Made by a program: the position numbers and the translations under genes. A stretch of 64,000 nucleotides of DNA from Syntrophomonadaceae bacterium (GTDB lineage Bacteria; Bacillota; PH28-bin88), in assembly GCA_018333865.1 (NCBI GenBank), contig JAGXSE010000049.1:1-64000 (forward strand), read 5' to 3'. Shown here piece after piece: positions 34,886-43,622 of this stretch. How positions within the stretch are numbered: the stretch's first letter is position 1; every line of letters begins with the position of its first letter. A model generated the notes under the pieces. It was not told where the DNA came from. It saw only the letters and a list, made by a program, of their open reading frames with translations, and ran no database searches.

Positions 34886-35434
34886 CTACTTTCCTTTAAT
34901 TCCCTCAATGACTGGCAAGTCATCTAACGAGTTTAAACCAAAATACCTTAAAAACTCTTTTGTTGTTCCGTAAAGAATCGGTCGGCCGGGACCCTCTTTC
35001 CTCCCAACTTCTCTGAGCAGTTTTTTGTCCAGCAGACTTGTCAAGACACCTTCAACCTTTACCCCACGAATCTGTTCAATCTCCGCTCTGGTCACTGGCT
35101 GGCGATAAGCGATAATTGACAGGGTTTCGAGCGCAGCCTGAGAAAGCAGGCTGATATGGGGTTTATATAACTTCTCGATATACGGGGCCATTTCTGGTTT
35201 GGTCATAAATTGATAACCTCCCGCCAGTTTAACCAACTGAATCCCCCTGGCGGTTGATTGGCATTCGTTATCTAATTCTGCTAAAATGACCTCCAGATCC
35301 TCTTTGTTAAGACCGGCGACTTCCATCATTGTCTCAGGATTAAGTGGCTCAGGAGAAATGAATAATAAGCATTCCAAAACAGCCTTGTGGTGGTCACTAA
35401 AAAATAACCTGCCGGAGACGATTTGCTTTGCCAT
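34886..35434 (-). CDS. scpB: Segregation and condensation protein B
   Basis: A 182-residue ScpB, a winged-helix kleisin-associated protein of the SMC-ScpAB condensin. ALLECLLFIS-like HHKAVLECLLFIS, SQAALETLSIIAYRQPVTRAEIEQIRGV and the end GRPILYGTTKEFL are diagnostic. The ATG at 35434 is used; the frame extends into scpA. It is coupled to scpA by a four-base gap. Confidence 0.95.
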   Translation of the reverse strand: MAKQIVSGRLFFSDHHKAVLECLLFISPEPLNPETMMEVAGLNKEDLEVILAELDNECQSTARGIQLVKLAGGYQFMTKPEMAPYIEKLYKPHISLLSQAALETLSIIAYRQPVTRAEIEQIRGVKVEGVLTSLLDKKLLREVGRKEGPGRPILYGTTKEFLRYFGLNSLDDLPVIEGIKGK

Positions 35435-35438
35435 TAGA

Positions 35439-36221
35439 TTAAAATTCCTCCGCGCTTTTCCGGAAACCGATTTCATCATTTGATAGCGTACAAGAAGTAT
35501 ATACTATTATTTCTCCAAACAGTGTTTTTTGGCATGCGTATATTTTTTGTTGTCTAATCAGTTCTAAAATTGCTAAAAAAGTAACAATAACAACTTGTCT
35601 GCTGCTGGATCCATGGAATAGCTCTAAAAAACTAACTCCCTGGGGTTTAGCATTTAAATAAGAGAAAATATAATCTATCTGCTGGCTGATTGTTACTTCC
35701 TGTCTGTAAATCTCATGGATTTTCTCTTTCTCATTCGCTTTACGTACCAATTCACTTAAAGTCCTGCTTAAATCATCCAGAGATACGCCTTCTAAAGGGT
35801 TGAATTCGAACAGTGTTTTTACTGTTTCGTGGACCTCAATCGGGCGCGTTAAAAGCCTGCTTTGAATAAGCTCCTTTTCCTGCAGCCTGCTTGCTGCGCT
35901 CTTGAAGACTTTATACTCCAGCAGGCGAAAAGCCAATTCCTCTTTCAGTTCTACTAAGTCTTCAGCTATTTCATTATCTTTTTCCTTGGTAATTGAAGGC
36001 AACAACATCCTGGCTTTGATCGACATCAAGGTTGCTGCCATGATTAAAAATTCGCTGGCAATATCCAAATCAAGCTGCTGCATATTTATTAAATAATTAA
36101 GATACTGTTCGGTGACTACTGCAAGCGGGATGTCATAAATATCTAATTCGGCTTTATTAATCAGGTGAAGCAGCAAATCCAAAGGACCCTCAAAAACCGG
36201 CAGTTTAATGTGGTAAATCAA
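35439..36221 (-). CDS. scpA: Segregation and condensation protein A
   Basis: A 260-residue kleisin. FEGPLDLLLHLINKAELDIYDI at the N-terminus binds SMC, and the C-terminal winged helix (FLELFHGSSSRQVVIVTFLAILELIRQQKI) binds the other SMC head. A TTG start follows GGGGGATTTT. It lies downstream of trpS and upstream of scpB. Confidence 0.95.
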   Translation of the reverse strand: MIYHIKLPVFEGPLDLLLHLINKAELDIYDIPLAVVTEQYLNYLINMQQLDLDIASEFLIMAATLMSIKARMLLPSITKEKDNEIAEDLVELKEELAFRLLEYKVFKSAASRLQEKELIQSRLLTRPIEVHETVKTLFEFNPLEGVSLDDLSRTLSELVRKANEKEKIHEIYRQEVTISQQIDYIFSYLNAKPQGVSFLELFHGSSSRQVVIVTFLAILELIRQQKIYACQKTLFGEIIVYTSCTLSNDEIGFRKSAEEF

Positions 36222-36244
36222 AAAAATCCCCCATCAAGGCTTGA

Positions 36245-37228
36245 TCAGATACCGATTGCGTCCCTTACTTCAGCCAGAGTCTGCCAGGCTACCTCTCTTG
36301 CCCTTCCAGCGCCATCATCAAGAATATCCCAAAGCAGGTTGGGATTGGCTTCAAATTGCATCCTACGCTGACGAATGGGCTCAAGCAATCTGTCCATCTT
36401 TAAGGCCAGTTCTTTCTTGCAAGCTACACAGCCGATGGCAGCGGTACGACAAAACTCTGCATGATGATCTGCATTTTCAAGATTGTAAATCTTCTGGTAG
36501 GCATATACAACACACACATTTGGATTTCCCTTGTCCGTCTTGCGAACACGAGCCGGGTCTGTAATCATCATATTAATCTTTTCCTGCAGTTCCTCAGTAC
36601 TTGCGGAAATAGGAATATCATTATGATAACTTTTACTCATTTTTCGGCCGTCGATACCTGGCAGCAAAGAAACTTTAGCTAGAATCGGCTGGGGTTCAGG
36701 AAACAATTGTTTATTGTACAAGAAATTGAATCTTCTGGCTATCTCACGGCAAAGCTCTAAATGAGGCAATTGATCTTCTCCTACCGGGACGGCATTTGCT
36801 TTATAGACCAGGATATCAGCTGTTTGCAGGACTGGGTAACCAAGGAAACCATAAGTTGAAATATCTTTTCCTTCCAGACCAAGCTGTTTTACCTGGTCTT
36901 TATAAGTAGGCACTCGTTCCAGCCAGGACAACGGCGTAATCATGGATAAAAGCAAATGCAGCTCCGCATGCTCTTTTATATGAGATTGCACCAAAATAAC
37001 GCTTTTTTTCGGATCTATACCAACACTTAGCCAGTCCAGCATCATTTCCTTAATATTGGCTTTAATTAGCCCAGTATCCTCAAAGGCAGTTGTTAAGGCA
37101 TGCCAATCAACAACACCATAGAAGCAATGAAATTCTTCCTGCAGCCTCACCCAGTTTTCCAATACGCTTAAATGGCCAATATGCAGTTTTCCGGTAGGAC
37201 GCATACCGCTAAAAATTCTGGATTGCAT
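36245..37228 (-). CDS. trpS: Tryptophan-tRNA ligase
   Basis: A 327-residue class I synthetase. The HIGH-like motif is in PTGKLHIGHL and the KMSKS motif in GRKMSKSYHND; VDWHALTT and GYPVLQTADIL form the Trp pocket. GGAGAG precedes the ATG. Part of the cca-M50-trpS-scpAB operon; no T-box is seen in the short upstream gap. Confidence 0.96.
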   Translation of the reverse strand: MQSRIFSGMRPTGKLHIGHLSVLENWVRLQEEFHCFYGVVDWHALTTAFEDTGLIKANIKEMMLDWLSVGIDPKKSVILVQSHIKEHAELHLLLSMITPLSWLERVPTYKDQVKQLGLEGKDISTYGFLGYPVLQTADILVYKANAVPVGEDQLPHLELCREIARRFNFLYNKQLFPEPQPILAKVSLLPGIDGRKMSKSYHNDIPISASTEELQEKINMMITDPARVRKTDKGNPNVCVVYAYQKIYNLENADHHAEFCRTAAIGCVACKKELALKMDRLLEPIRQRRMQFEANPNLLWDILDDGAGRAREVAWQTLAEVRDAIGI

Positions 37229-37261
37229 TATCTGATCAGCTCTCCTTTTTGTACAGTTACA

Positions 37262-37876
37262 TTAGAAGTATCCCCAATTAGCAACAGTAACTATTATCTG
37301 CATAAGTCCTTCAACTGCCGGTCTTAGCACACGGCCAAGGACACCAGTTGCTAACAGCACTAAAAGAATTAATGGTCCATAAGCTTCCAAAGAGTAAAGA
37401 GAGGAAGCCATTTGCCTGGGTAAAATACCTGCTAATACTTTTGAACCATCCAGGGGAGGGAAAGGAATTAGATTGAATACTGCCAGCATTGCGTTGAACC
37501 AGAGGAGATAACTAAGGAAAATAGCAAAAAAACCATAATCTACCCGGCTCAGGATTACTGCTGCCAAGTAAGCTAAAACTATGTTCATTAAAGGACCGGC
37601 CAGGCCTACCAGCATCATTCCCCTCCGCCGGTCACCACTAAAGTAATACGGATTGACCTCTACTGGTTTAGCCCAGCCAAAGCCAGCCACTACTAACATA
37701 AGAGATCCCAGGATATCTAAATGTTTGATTGGATTAAGAGAAAGCCTGCCCTGTTGTTTCGGTGTGGGATCACCCAAAATTGAGGCCATTTTTCCGTGAG
37801 CATACTCATGGAATGTAATCGCAATAAGTATCGCCGGGATACCAGCTAACAGTCCCTGGATACTTGTAAACATCAT
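37262..37876 (-). CDS. Site-2 protease family membrane protease (M50)
   Basis: A 204-residue polytopic metalloprotease with the zinc motif HEYAHG near residue 24 and the second ligand region NLIPFPPLDGSKVLAGILP. Short members of this family (YwhC-like) cut within membranes; the substrate is unknown. Operon partner of cca and trpS, as in related Firmicutes. Confidence 0.9.
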   Translation of the reverse strand: MMFTSIQGLLAGIPAILIAITFHEYAHGKMASILGDPTPKQQGRLSLNPIKHLDILGSLMLVVAGFGWAKPVEVNPYYFSGDRRRGMMLVGLAGPLMNIVLAYLAAVILSRVDYGFFAIFLSYLLWFNAMLAVFNLIPFPPLDGSKVLAGILPRQMASSLYSLEAYGPLILLVLLATGVLGRVLRPAVEGLMQIIVTVANWGYF

Positions 37877-37877
37877 G

Positions 37878-39224
37878 TTAATTTCCTCCCGTCTGTATTA
37901 TTAGTGACCTGGAAAAGGACACTGCTTCCTCCCGATTGGTGATCAGGCCGTCCAAACATGCTCCTTCCAGCAGTTTAAGGATTTCTTTTATCCTTGGTCC
38001 AGGAGAAATGCCTAAACCAACGAGATCCTGGCCGCTAATAAAAGAAGTTGCCGATTTTCGTTGTTGCACATACTTGATTGCTAGCCCGGTATTTATTTCT
38101 CTTTGAGCTGCAATTAAAAAAACTACGGCCTCATCAGGCCAGCCTTGAAAGACTTCGTGCAGGTTAATCATATTGCATTGTGAGACAGGAAGATTAATAC
38201 TCTTAATCTGAGAAATTTTTATTAGCTTTCGGATATTCTGTTTAGATAGGCCAAATTTTTTCCCGAGGGAAATAACCTGTACCTTTGACCAGCGATGAAC
38301 CAGACATCCGAGATATATTATTGGATGATCAATCTGCTCTTTCACCCCTGGATAGTCTTCCAGCAGCCCTTCTAATTGTATCAATAGGCTCCTCAAGTCC
38401 TGGTCAAAATAAAGACCCGGAAGGATAACTTCCAGCACCCCCAGTTCGAAAAGCCTGTTTAAGCTTTGGCTTGGTTTAGTTTGAGCAAAAAGAGCTGATA
38501 ATTCTGCCCAAATCCTAACCCCGGAAAGCTTGGCAACAGCCACTAATGCCTGATGATCCATAGCCAGTCTCTCTGTAGTTGGCTCCATCTGATAACCATA
38601 GCGGCCCTCAAACCTTACTGCTCTTAATATTCTGGTAGGGTCTTCGATGAAGCTAAAATTGTGCATAACCCTAATCTTTTTATTGATAATGTCGCTGTAA
38701 CCGCCCAAAAAATCAATCAAAGAGCCCCATTTTTTACCATTCAGCTGAATAGCCATTGCATTAATTGTAAAGTCCCGCCGGCAAAGATCTTCTTTAAGCT
38801 CTGCTGCTTCAACTTGCGGCAGTGCCGCCGGGTATTCATAATACTCCCTCCTGGCAGAAGCTACATCAACCTTCACCTTTGAGGGGAAGAGCAGGGTTAC
38901 AGTGCCAAATCTTTCGTGATCTACTACTTCTGCATCTAAAAAGCGCTTAATATTATGGGCAAAATCAATTCCATCCCCCTCGACAACAATATCCACGTCT
39001 AAGCTTGGGATATTCAGCAACAGATCTCGAACAGCTCCACCTACAAGGTATGCTTTAATGCCCAACTGGTCTGCCAACCGGCTAAAAATAAGCAATACAT
39101 CCAGCAATTGGGGAGCAAGATTTCGCATGGTGACTCTTGTGTTTTTAGAAGGTATTTTTATGTTCTTATTCATTGATGCAAGACCATCGAAATCAAGATT
39201 CACATGAGATGCAATGATAATCAT
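37878..39224 (-). CDS. cca: tRNA nucleotidyltransferase (CCA- or A-adding)
   Basis: A 448-residue class II nucleotidyltransferase with the catalytic head AYLVGGAVRDLLL and DVDIVVEGDG, then RRDFTINAMAI and FIEDPTRILRAVRFEGRYG. The N-terminal 18 residues (IIIASHVNLDFDGLASM) are the first motif of a DHH phosphoesterase, which is found at the start of the much longer DHH-CBS-nucleotidyltransferase proteins of this group; the DHH and CBS body is missing. Whether it adds A, CC or CCA cannot be decided here. ATG at 39224; a TTG lies just before it. Confidence 0.85.
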   Translation of the reverse strand: MIIIASHVNLDFDGLASMNKNIKIPSKNTRVTMRNLAPQLLDVLLIFSRLADQLGIKAYLVGGAVRDLLLNIPSLDVDIVVEGDGIDFAHNIKRFLDAEVVDHERFGTVTLLFPSKVKVDVASARREYYEYPAALPQVEAAELKEDLCRRDFTINAMAIQLNGKKWGSLIDFLGGYSDIINKKIRVMHNFSFIEDPTRILRAVRFEGRYGYQMEPTTERLAMDHQALVAVAKLSGVRIWAELSALFAQTKPSQSLNRLFELGVLEVILPGLYFDQDLRSLLIQLEGLLEDYPGVKEQIDHPIIYLGCLVHRWSKVQVISLGKKFGLSKQNIRKLIKISQIKSINLPVSQCNMINLHEVFQGWPDEAVVFLIAAQREINTGLAIKYVQQRKSATSFISGQDLVGLGISPGPRIKEILKLLEGACLDGLITNREEAVSFSRSLIIQTGGN

Positions 39225-39254
39225 CAAACGGCACCCTTTTTAAAAACTTATTTG

Positions 39255-39284
39255 ATTATATCACGGTTTTATTTAGCAATTCAA
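39255..39284 (-). promoter_or_regulatory. SigA-type promoter of the cca operon
   Basis: TTGAAT, an 18-base spacer and TATAAT on the minus strand, about 31 bases before the cca start and after the lysA terminator. Confidence 0.65.
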
Positions 39285-39328
39285 GTTTCCGCTTTAACAG
39301 GATTTAACAGGCGTTAACGGCCAATTAT

Positions 39329-39365
39329 TAAAAAAAATCAGCCTCAGGCATCCCCTAAGGCTGAC
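39329..39365 (-). terminator. terminator of lysA
   Basis: An 11-pair stem (TCAGCCTTAGG with CCTGAGGCTGA) and a short loop are followed by eight T on the minus strand, about 27 bases after the lysA stop. Confidence 0.9.
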
Positions 39366-39391
39366 TAAATAACTGCCTTTATCATTTAAAA

Positions 39392-40711
39392 TCATTCTCT
39401 TATTAACCGATCAGGAATAACATCATTTCTAATCAGGTCGTCAAGGGTTTCCCTGCGCAATATCAAACTTGCATCCCCATTATTAACCAACACAATTGCC
39501 GGCCTGCGCAAACGATTGTAGTTGCTTGACATTGTATATCCATAGGCCCCTGTTGAGGAGACAGCCAGGATGTCTCCAGGAGTAATTTGGGGCAATTTAA
39601 TATCCCAGATGAGCATATCTCCGGATTCGCAACACTTGCCCGTGATAGATACTGTTTCATAAAGAGGCCATTCTGCTTTATTTGCTATCATGGCTTGATA
39701 ACGAGCGCCATATAGAGCTGGCCGGATATTGTCTGTCATGCCGCCGTTTACCGCAACATATTTCCTAACCTGTGGGATGTCTTTGATACTGCCCACAGAA
39801 TACAATGTAGTTCCAGCATTACCTACTATGGAACGCCCAGGTTCAATAATAATCTTAGGGGTTTGGATTTCCCTTGCGTTCGAAGCTTCGATTACCGCAG
39901 CCATGACTGTTTCAGCATAACCAGAGATTGAAGCAGGCGCATCCTTGTCAGTGTAATAAATACCAAAGCCACCACCTATGTTAAGCTCCTCAACCGTAAG
40001 TCCTGTTTTTTCTTTAATTTCCTTAATAAAATCAATCATTGTGGAAACAGTATGGGCATAGGAATCCATTTCAAATATCTGAGAGCCTATATGGCAATGC
40101 AGGCCTTTAAACACTAAATTGCGGGCTCTAGCAAGGCTAGTGATAGCTTCAAAAGCCTGTCCGTTAGGTACTGTAAAGCCAAATTTAGAATCAATTTGAC
40201 CTGTCTTGATATATTCATGGGTATGAGCTTCAATTCCCGGTGACACCCGCAAAAGTATGCCCGGGGTCTTGCCTCTTTCTTTAGCGAGTATTTCTAAATT
40301 ATCCATTTCAAAAAAGTTATCAACCACTATTCGGCCAATATTGTATTCCAAGGCCATACTTAGCTCCTGGATTGACTTATTGTTACCATGAAAATAGATC
40401 CGTTCAGGCGGGAAGCCAGACATAATAGCAGTGTGCAGCTCACCATCGGATACTACATCTAAACCAAGGTCTTCTTCCTCGATAATTCTGCACATGGCAG
40501 TCGTCAAGAAAGCCTTGCTGGCATATATCACTTCTGCATTACCATATTTCTCCGTAAAATTTCTTCTATACTCGCGACAGACACCACGAATCAGAGCTTC
40601 ATCCATCACATAAAGCGGCGTTCCAAATTCCTGCACCAATTCAACAGTGTCACACCCACCAATTTCCAAATGACCTTTTTGATTGATCTTCATTGTGCCG
40701 TGGAATTTCAT
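39392..40711 (-). CDS. lysA: Diaminopimelate decarboxylase
   Basis: A 439-residue PLP enzyme (fold type III) that makes lysine from meso-diaminopimelate. VIYASKAFLT holds the PLP lysine; GLHCHIGSQIF, LNIGGGFGI and EPGRSIV bind the phosphate; and CCESGD is the cross-subunit active-site motif. The ATG at 40711 follows AGGAGGAAG; a TTG at 40747 falls in the terminator loop region and is rejected. Expression is controlled by a lysine riboswitch upstream. Confidence 0.96.
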   Translation of the reverse strand: MKFHGTMKINQKGHLEIGGCDTVELVQEFGTPLYVMDEALIRGVCREYRRNFTEKYGNAEVIYASKAFLTTAMCRIIEEEDLGLDVVSDGELHTAIMSGFPPERIYFHGNNKSIQELSMALEYNIGRIVVDNFFEMDNLEILAKERGKTPGILLRVSPGIEAHTHEYIKTGQIDSKFGFTVPNGQAFEAITSLARARNLVFKGLHCHIGSQIFEMDSYAHTVSTMIDFIKEIKEKTGLTVEELNIGGGFGIYYTDKDAPASISGYAETVMAAVIEASNAREIQTPKIIIEPGRSIVGNAGTTLYSVGSIKDIPQVRKYVAVNGGMTDNIRPALYGARYQAMIANKAEWPLYETVSITGKCCESGDMLIWDIKLPQITPGDILAVSSTGAYGYTMSSNYNRLRRPAIVLVNNGDASLILRRETLDDLIRNDVIPDRLIRE

Positions 40712-40742
40712 TTTTCTTCCTCCTAATGTTAAAATAATGGTG

Positions 40743-40779
40743 GGCAAAAATAATGGCCATGAGCATTTTATTCATGGCC
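40743..40779 (-). terminator. riboswitch-controlled terminator of lysA
   Basis: The minus strand reads GGCCATGA, a nine-base loop, TCATGGCC and ATTATTTTT. It lies between the lysine aptamer and lysA, so it is the likely expression platform. A wider GGTGGGC/GCCCACC pairing encloses it. Confidence 0.8.
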
Positions 40780-40816
40780 GCAAATAGCTGTGAATTGCGC
40801 CCACCTCTTCCTGATA

Positions 40817-41001
40817 GTGAGATAGTGCTCCATTTGAGAACCAGGGAATTCTCAAATGACAGTACTACACCTGTTTGGTGCAGTCCCAGCCCGCATTTAC
40901 CGGGGAAGTCAAAACGGGCTTCGGCGAGTGTCCCTTTCCCATAAAGCACTTGTACCCCATGTGCTTTATGATACTCTTGACAACCCGCGCCTCTACCTCA
41001 C
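40817..41001 (-). promoter_or_regulatory. Lysine riboswitch (L box)
   Basis: About 185 bases with the landmarks of the lysine aptamer on the minus strand: GTGAGGTAGAGGCGCG at the 5' side, AGTATC, GGGAAAGGGA with CGCCGAAG, then GCTGGGACT and TAGTACTGTC, ending in GGAGCACTATCTCAC. P1 pairs 40993-41001 with 40817-40825 over nine base pairs (one G-U). Lysine binding should stabilise P1 and allow the downstream terminator to form, turning off lysA. Confidence 0.93.
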
Positions 41002-41042
41002 CTCTCCCGAGATGAGGCATTACCTATTCGGTTGTTGGGACA

Positions 41043-41072
41043 ATTTTAGCATATGGCTTGGAAAAGTGTCAA
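41043..41072 (-). promoter_or_regulatory. SigA promoter of lysA
   Basis: TTGACA, an 18-base spacer and TAAAAT preceded by TGC (extended -10) on the minus strand. The -35 box starts nine bases after the spoVAF stop. Transcription should begin near 41036, just before the riboswitch. Confidence 0.8.
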
Positions 41073-41080
41073 TGATGAGT

Positions 41081-42574
41081 TTATTCCGCCTCTAACGGCT
41101 GCCTGTCCGGATCAAGGGGTTTTAAAATGCTGGGCCTTGTTTTCTGAATTGGCACAGGGGGTCTGACAATTATTGTTATAAGAGCTGGTAAATTTAATGG
41201 AATCAAAGGCCATAAGTAAGGGACGCCGAAGGATTTGGTTTTCCCCAAATAAACCATCAACAGGAAAATACCAATCAGGAAACCTGGTAATTGTGCCGCC
41301 GCAACCGAAAGCAAGAGAAAAATCCGCACCATGTTATTAGCCATCCCAAGCTCATAGCTTGGGGTGGCAAAAGTGCCAACTGTTGCTATAGCCACATATA
41401 ACACAACTTCCGGAGCAAATAAACCAATGTTTACTGCCATATCTCCAATTAAAACCGCCGCAATCAGGCCAAGAGCAGTGGTTAGCGCACTTGGAGTATG
41501 TATTGCAGCCATCCGCATTAAAGTAATGCCACCCTCAGCAATGAGAAACTGCCACAGCAGAGGCACATTACCTATTCGTTCGGGACCAATGTACTTTAAT
41601 TGAGAAGGGAGCAAAGCCGGCTCAATAGAGAATAAAAACCACAATGGTAAAATCAGGACTGAAACTAGAATCCCGGCAAACCTAACCATCCGAAGAAATG
41701 CACCTACAGCAGGATTCTGCCTGAATTCTTCTGCATGCTGCACATGGTGGAAAAAGGTGGCAGGAAGAATCATTACACTCGGAGATGTATCAACCAGGAG
41801 CAAGATATGGCCTTCAAACAGGTGTACTGCTGCTACATCCGGACGCTCTGTATAGCGAACACGCGGAAATGGATTCCATATGCTTCCAGGTTGAATAAGC
41901 TCTTCAACTGATTTTTCCGCCATTGGCAGACCATCCATTGTGATTGCTTTGATTCTTTCCTTCACCATTTTAACCATTTCAGGGTTAGCTATATCATTGA
42001 TATACGAAATACAGATGTCTGTTTTTGACCTTTGACCGGCTTGCAGCATCTCCATTCTAAGTTTTGGATCCCTGACACGTCTCCGAATTAAGGCAGTATT
42101 GAACACGATGGTTTCCACAAAACCATCACGGGACCCCCTGACCACCCGCTCCAAATCCGGCTCTTCCGGATTGCGGGCAGGATATTCCCTGGCATCAATT
42201 ATGATTGCCATTGCTTCATCTTCAACCATTAAGGCTAAAGGTCCAGCTAAAACGGCGTCAACCACCTGATGCAAATCTGATAAAATATCTACTTCTATGT
42301 AGGGAATATCTTTAGCAAAGAGACGTTTTATTACTTCTGGATCATCTCCAGCCAAGTTATGGCGGTCTATCCCAGCAAGGGTTCTCATGATGAGTAGCAT
42401 GATGTCATCTTTGGCAAATCCGTCGATAAAAACAATGGCAGCTCTTTTGCCGGCAAAAACAAATTCTCGGCTAATCACATCAAAACTCTCGCCAATCCCC
42501 AACTCACGCTTAAGCCACGATAGATTTTCCTCGAATTCTTTCTTCATTGGGACTTTGGCCCCATTAATTGCCAT
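41081..42574 (-). CDS. spoVAF: Stage V sporulation protein AF (GerA family)
   Basis: A 497-residue protein of the GerA germinant-receptor A-subunit fold. The cytoplasmic N-terminal part holds EARNPEEPDLERVVRGSRDGFVE-like DLERVVRGSRDGFVETIVFN, and the membrane part has about five spans beginning MVRFAGILVSVLILPLWF. SpoVAF is thought to form the channel FigP with SpoVAEa in spores and to act in germination. It overlaps spoVAEA by 11 bases. The last gene of the spoVA group here. Confidence 0.93.
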   Translation of the reverse strand: MAINGAKVPMKKEFEENLSWLKRELGIGESFDVISREFVFAGKRAAIVFIDGFAKDDIMLLIMRTLAGIDRHNLAGDDPEVIKRLFAKDIPYIEVDILSDLHQVVDAVLAGPLALMVEDEAMAIIIDAREYPARNPEEPDLERVVRGSRDGFVETIVFNTALIRRRVRDPKLRMEMLQAGQRSKTDICISYINDIANPEMVKMVKERIKAITMDGLPMAEKSVEELIQPGSIWNPFPRVRYTERPDVAAVHLFEGHILLLVDTSPSVMILPATFFHHVQHAEEFRQNPAVGAFLRMVRFAGILVSVLILPLWFLFSIEPALLPSQLKYIGPERIGNVPLLWQFLIAEGGITLMRMAAIHTPSALTTALGLIAAVLIGDMAVNIGLFAPEVVLYVAIATVGTFATPSYELGMANNMVRIFLLLSVAAAQLPGFLIGIFLLMVYLGKTKSFGVPYLWPLIPLNLPALITIIVRPPVPIQKTRPSILKPLDPDRQPLEAE

Positions 42575-43136
42575 TCAAAGCATCACCTTTGCAAAGAATT
42601 TTGTTTATTGCCTTAGTTGTAATAGGCGCACCCTTTTCCAAGCTATCAAGCCCATCCATTTTACCAATATCGCCTATTCCTACAATAACCGGCACCGACA
42701 AACGAGATAATATATCGACAGTATCCCCTGAAAGTATTGCAGCACCCGTAGGATAACCGTTCTTATCAACAGCTCCTGTTGTTTCTTGGCCATCCCGGGT
42801 GATCGAGCAATCTACTTTCACCCCGTTAACAGCTTCAGTATTTGATGCGACAGCAATTACGCCAATGACGTCTATATCTGAGTTTTTAACAATGTACTCA
42901 AGCGCACTTTCACCTGGACCCTTTAAACGTTTTCCTTTATCATCCAGCATTACAAATACAGGGTCATAGGGTGCAGCTTTAATCAACCTGACTATTTCGG
43001 CACCCGAAATAAAGGTCGGATTTCCGGCGGATAGAGATATGCACCTGCCACCAAACTTTCTGGCAACATACTCAATTACATGTTGGGCCACTCTATCACC
43101 GTCTGTAACCAAAATAACCTTGCGTTTATCGCTCAT
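42564..43136 (-). CDS. spoVAEA: Stage V sporulation protein AEa
   Basis: A 190-residue soluble protein that matches SpoVAEa: KVILVTDGDRVAQHVIEYVA, FVMLDDKGKRLKGPGESAL and the C-terminal VGIGDIGKMDGLDSLEKGAPITTKA. It pairs with SpoVAF. The core channel genes spoVAC, spoVAD and spoVAEb, which usually lie immediately upstream after sigF, are absent. RBS AAGGATCA before the ATG is moderate. Confidence 0.9.
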   Translation of the reverse strand: MSDKRKVILVTDGDRVAQHVIEYVARKFGGRCISLSAGNPTFISGAEIVRLIKAAPYDPVFVMLDDKGKRLKGPGESALEYIVKNSDIDVIGVIAVASNTEAVNGVKVDCSITRDGQETTGAVDKNGYPTGAAILSGDTVDILSRLSVPVIVGIGDIGKMDGLDSLEKGAPITTKAINKILCKGDALNGN

Positions 43137-43271
43137 TGTTGGTGATCCTTGTTTGTTAAATATAAATTGTATCTTGCTTTTGTCCTCAATAAGTTACACC
43201 TGATTTGCATGGAAAAGCTCCTAATATTTTCGACTTCAACGCCTTGATTTATTCAATCTGCCAAAGACAAG

Positions 43272-43293
43272 AAAGGCACCCTGCGGTGCCTTT
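43272..43293 (-). terminator. terminator of the dodecin gene
   Basis: A perfect nine-pair hairpin, AAAGGCACC with GGTGCCTTT, lies 18 bases after the dodecin stop. The following minus-strand bases are only moderately T-rich. Confidence 0.65.
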
Positions 43294-43310
43294 ATAAAAA
43301 AAGATTTTGT

Positions 43311-43523
43311 TTATAGTTTTTGATGATGTGGGCTTGCATAAGCAACTTTTACATTTGCCTTATATTCTGTTATTTTTCCGTTTTCTACATTGGCAGTCAA
43401 GTTATAAATCTCTACACCTGTAATGTTAGAGACATCTTTGGCGGCTTCACTAATAGCCGAACTAACGGCATCTTTCCAGCCAATTTTTGATTCCCCAACC
43501 AGCTCAACAACCTTTGCGGGCAT
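43311..43523 (-). CDS. Dodecin family protein
   Basis: A 70-residue dodecin: KVVELVGESKIGWKDAVSSAI contains the flavin-stacking Trp, and ITGVEIYNLTANVENGKITEYKANVKVAY forms the beta-sheet. Dodecins assemble as hollow dodecamers that store flavin or coenzyme A. The gene sits between sigF and spoVAEA but is set apart by terminators on both sides, so it is likely monocistronic; a sporulation role is only suggested by place. AAAGGAGG precedes the ATG. Confidence 0.9.
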   Translation of the reverse strand: MPAKVVELVGESKIGWKDAVSSAISEAAKDVSNITGVEIYNLTANVENGKITEYKANVKVAYASPHHQKL

Positions 43524-43581
43524 GGAATTCCTCCTTTACGTTTTTTCAAAAAAGTCTACAGCTATTATTTTGGCTTTTGAG

Positions 43582-43621
43582 AAAAAAAATATGTAGGCTA
43601 ATTAGTTAAAACTTCCTACAT
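43582..43621 (-). terminator. terminator of the spoIIA operon
   Basis: ATGTAGG and CCTACAT form a seven-pair stem with a 17-base loop, followed by TTTTTTTT on the minus strand, directly after the sigF stop. Confidence 0.7.
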
Positions 43622-43622
43622 T

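Noticed and set aside
43222-43255. TGAATA and AATATTA as a SigG-like promoter before spoVAEA
   Set aside because: The spacer is 21 bases, longer than the usual 17-18.
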